Shown here: one piece after another, positions 4,062 through 5,421 of the stretch
Position numbering within the stretch: the stretch's first letter is position 1
Layout: every line of letters starts with the position of its first letter
Source: an uncultured Gemmatimonadota bacterium
GTDB taxonomy: Bacteria; Gemmatimonadota; Gemmatimonadetes; Gemmatimonadales; Gemmatimonadaceae
Reading direction: 5' to 3'
Assembly: GCA_946479995.1 (NCBI GenBank)
Contig: CAMLIU010000145.1
Span: 1-5,421, forward strand
DNA: 5,421 bases
Notes under the pieces: model-generated
The model's database searches: none
Seen by the model: only the letters and a program-made list of their open reading frames with translations
What the model was told of the DNA's origin: nothing
Program-made: the position numbers and the translations under genes

Positions 4062-5421
4062 GTGCCACGACCCCGCTTCGAGATCCCCGATCTCACCGAT
4101 GCCCGCCCGAAGGACGTGCTCGAGCTCGCCCGGAAGCTCGACGTCCGCTTCCTTCGCCTCCAGTTCACCGACATCCTCGGCGTCAACAAGAACGTCGAGG
4201 TGCCGGCGTCGCAGTTCGAGAAGGCGCTCGCCGGCGACATGATGTTCGACGGCTCGAGCATCGAGGGATTCGTGCGCGTGGAGGAGAGCGACATGCTCCT
4301 CGCGCCGGACCTCGCGACGTTCCGCGTATTCCCGTGGGGCGAGCCGGACGCGCGCGTGGGCCGGCTCATCTGCGACATTCATCTGCCATCGGGCCAACCC
4401 TTTCTGGGAGACCCGCGTGGCGCGCTCAAGCGCGTGCTCGCCGAGGCGGCGGCGATGGGCTACACGATGAACGCGGGGATGGAAGCCGAGTTCTTCATGT
4501 TCAAGCGCGGGCCGAACGGCGAGCCGACGACGCAGACGCACGACGTCGGCGCCTACTTCGACCTTGCGCCGGTGGACCTGGGGGAGGATGCGCGGCGCGC
4601 GATCGTGGACGACCTCGAGCAGATGGGGTTCGAGGTGGAGGCGGCGCACCACGAGGTGGCGCACGGCCAGCACGAGATCGACTTCCGCTATGCGGATGCG
4701 CTGACGACGGCGGACAACATCGCGACCTTCCGCTTCGTGGTGAAGGCGGTGGCGCAGCGGTTCGGGCTTGCGGCGTCGTTCATGCCCAAGCCGATCTTCG
4801 GGCAGAACGGGAGCGGGATGCACACGCACCAGTCGCTGTTCCGCGGCAAGGTGAACGCGTTCTGGGACGAGAAGGCGCAGTGGGAGCTGAGCGACGTGGC
4901 GCTCGCGTACATCGGCGGGCTGCTGCGGCACGCGCGCGGGTGCACTGCCATCACCAACCCGCTCGTGAACTCGTACAAGCGGCTCGTGCCGGGCTACGAG
5001 GCGCCGGTGAACGTCGCGTGGAGCATGCGCAACCGCTCACCGATGCTGCGCATCCCCGAGCGGCGCGGGCTTGGCACTCGCGTGGAGCACCGCGTCCCCG
5101 ATCCGGCGGCGAACCCCTACCTCGCGCTCGCCGTGATGCTCGCCGCGGGGCTCGACGGGATCCGCACGAAGGCCGACCACCGCGAGCCGGTGAACGAGAA
5201 CATCTGGGAGATGAGCCACCGCGAGAAGCGGCGGCTGCGCATCGACGACCTGCCGCACAACCTGAGCGAGGCGTGCGACGAGCTGGAGAAGGACGACGTG
5301 GTGACGGCGGCGCTCGGCCCGCACATCACGGCGCAGTTCCTCGCCGCAAAGCGCCAGGAGTGGAGCGAGTACATCACCCAGGTGACGAGCTGGGAGCTGG
5401 AGAACTACCTGGCGAAGTACT
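4062..5421 (+). CDS. glnA: Glutamine synthetase type I (alpha subtype); stop codon just beyond the right edge
   Basis: GlnA joins ammonia to glutamate using ATP, forming a cytosolic dodecamer; it is the main ammonia-assimilation enzyme. 453 codons are present, ending in WELENYLAKY. This lines up with the C-terminus of the 444-residue Bacillus subtilis enzyme, so the protein is essentially complete, and the final base T probably begins the stop. Landmarks: RLQFTDILG (32-40), DGSSIEGF (63-70), metal-site glutamates in MEAEFF (E141, E143), AAHHEVAHGQHEID (E198, E205), NGSGMHTHQSL with H254, NSYKRLVPGYEAP (R307, flap E313), NRSPMLRIP, and RVEHR with metal ligand E342. R72, in FVRVEESD, corresponds to the B. 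subtilis arginine used in glutamine feedback inhibition. The adenylylation-site tyrosine is absent: the segment reads RIDDLP rather than LYDLP, so covalent control by adenylylation is not expected. H201 replaces the usual proline of APGQHE. GTG at 4062 is the only sensible start; the next in-frame ATG is inside the conserved core. No Shine-Dalgarno is seen. Confidence 0.97.
   Translation, partial: MPRPRFEIPDLTDARPKDVLELARKLDVRFLRLQFTDILGVNKNVEVPASQFEKALAGDMMFDGSSIEGFVRVEESDMLLAPDLATFRVFPWGEPDARVGRLICDIHLPSGQPFLGDPRGALKRVLAEAAAMGYTMNAGMEAEFFMFKRGPNGEPTTQTHDVGAYFDLAPVDLGEDARRAIVDDLEQMGFEVEAAHHEVAHGQHEIDFRYADALTTADNIATFRFVVKAVAQRFGLAASFMPKPIFGQNGSGMHTHQSLFRGKVNAFWDEKAQWELSDVALAYIGGLLRHARGCTAITNPLVNSYKRLVPGYEAPVNVAWSMRNRSPMLRIPERRGLGTRVEHRVPDPAANPYLALAVMLAAGLDGIRTKADHREPVNENIWEMSHREKRRLRIDDLPHNLSEACDELEKDDVVTAALGPHITAQFLAAKRQEWSEYITQVTSWELENYLAKY

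Noticed and set aside
3331..4068. A 245-codon minus-strand frame overlapping the CBS gene
   Set aside because: It is highly Arg/Ala/Gly-rich and runs through intergenic repeats and palindromes; the CBS frame has two full domains and a ribosome-binding site.
4023..4931. A 302-codon minus-strand open frame opposite glnA
   Set aside because: It is antisense to clearly conserved glutamine synthetase sequence and has an Arg/His/Glu-rich composition typical of GC-rich shadow frames.

Overview
The window is G+C-rich (clearly above 60% by eye). It carries six protein-coding genes: four complete, one running off the left edge, and one reaching the right edge with only the last two bases of its stop codon missing. 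The gene set suggests a free-living, high-GC, Gram-negative-type bacterium: an outer-membrane TolC-family efflux channel, a c-di-GMP phosphodiesterase response regulator, and a GS-I-alpha glutamine synthetase without the adenylylation tyrosine. Most starts lack a Shine-Dalgarno sequence, and the intergenic spaces are filled with short 7-8 bp repeat units. I associate this style with Gemmatimonadota. That placement is an inference from general look, not from a marker gene.

Layout. Positions 1-517 (minus) hold the N-terminal part of a TolC-like outer-membrane efflux protein with a signal peptide. A 115-bp divergent spacer containing a perfect 9-bp inverted repeat separates it from a small flavodoxin/WrbA-fold protein (633-1130, plus) that seems to have lost the FMN-binding loops. 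A hairpin built of octamer repeats follows. Next is a REC-HD-GYP response regulator (1268-2386, plus). It converges on a minus-strand gene for a double-zinc-ribbon, single-TM protein (2466-3263). The 79-bp convergent spacer holds a long bidirectional hairpin whose plus-strand arm is also a four-run G-quadruplex motif. Upstream of the zinc-ribbon gene lies a 213-bp intergenic region packed with structure: a heptamer tandem array, a 10-bp inverted repeat, and two adjacent copies of a hairpin-plus-tail module. Then comes a two-CBS-domain protein (3477-3929, minus), divergent from glutamine synthetase glnA (4062-5421, plus). The glnA promoter candidate is placed so that the mRNA would be leaderless.

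The genes do not form one pathway. They are single-gene units, mostly in divergent or convergent pairs: efflux, a possible redox-fold protein, c-di-GMP signalling, a membrane zinc-ribbon protein, a nucleotide-sensing CBS module, and nitrogen assimilation. I see no mobile element, CRISPR array, tRNA or rRNA, and no convincing new multi-gene system. The least ordinary signals are in the intergenic DNA and in the flavodoxin-like protein with its degenerate cofactor site.
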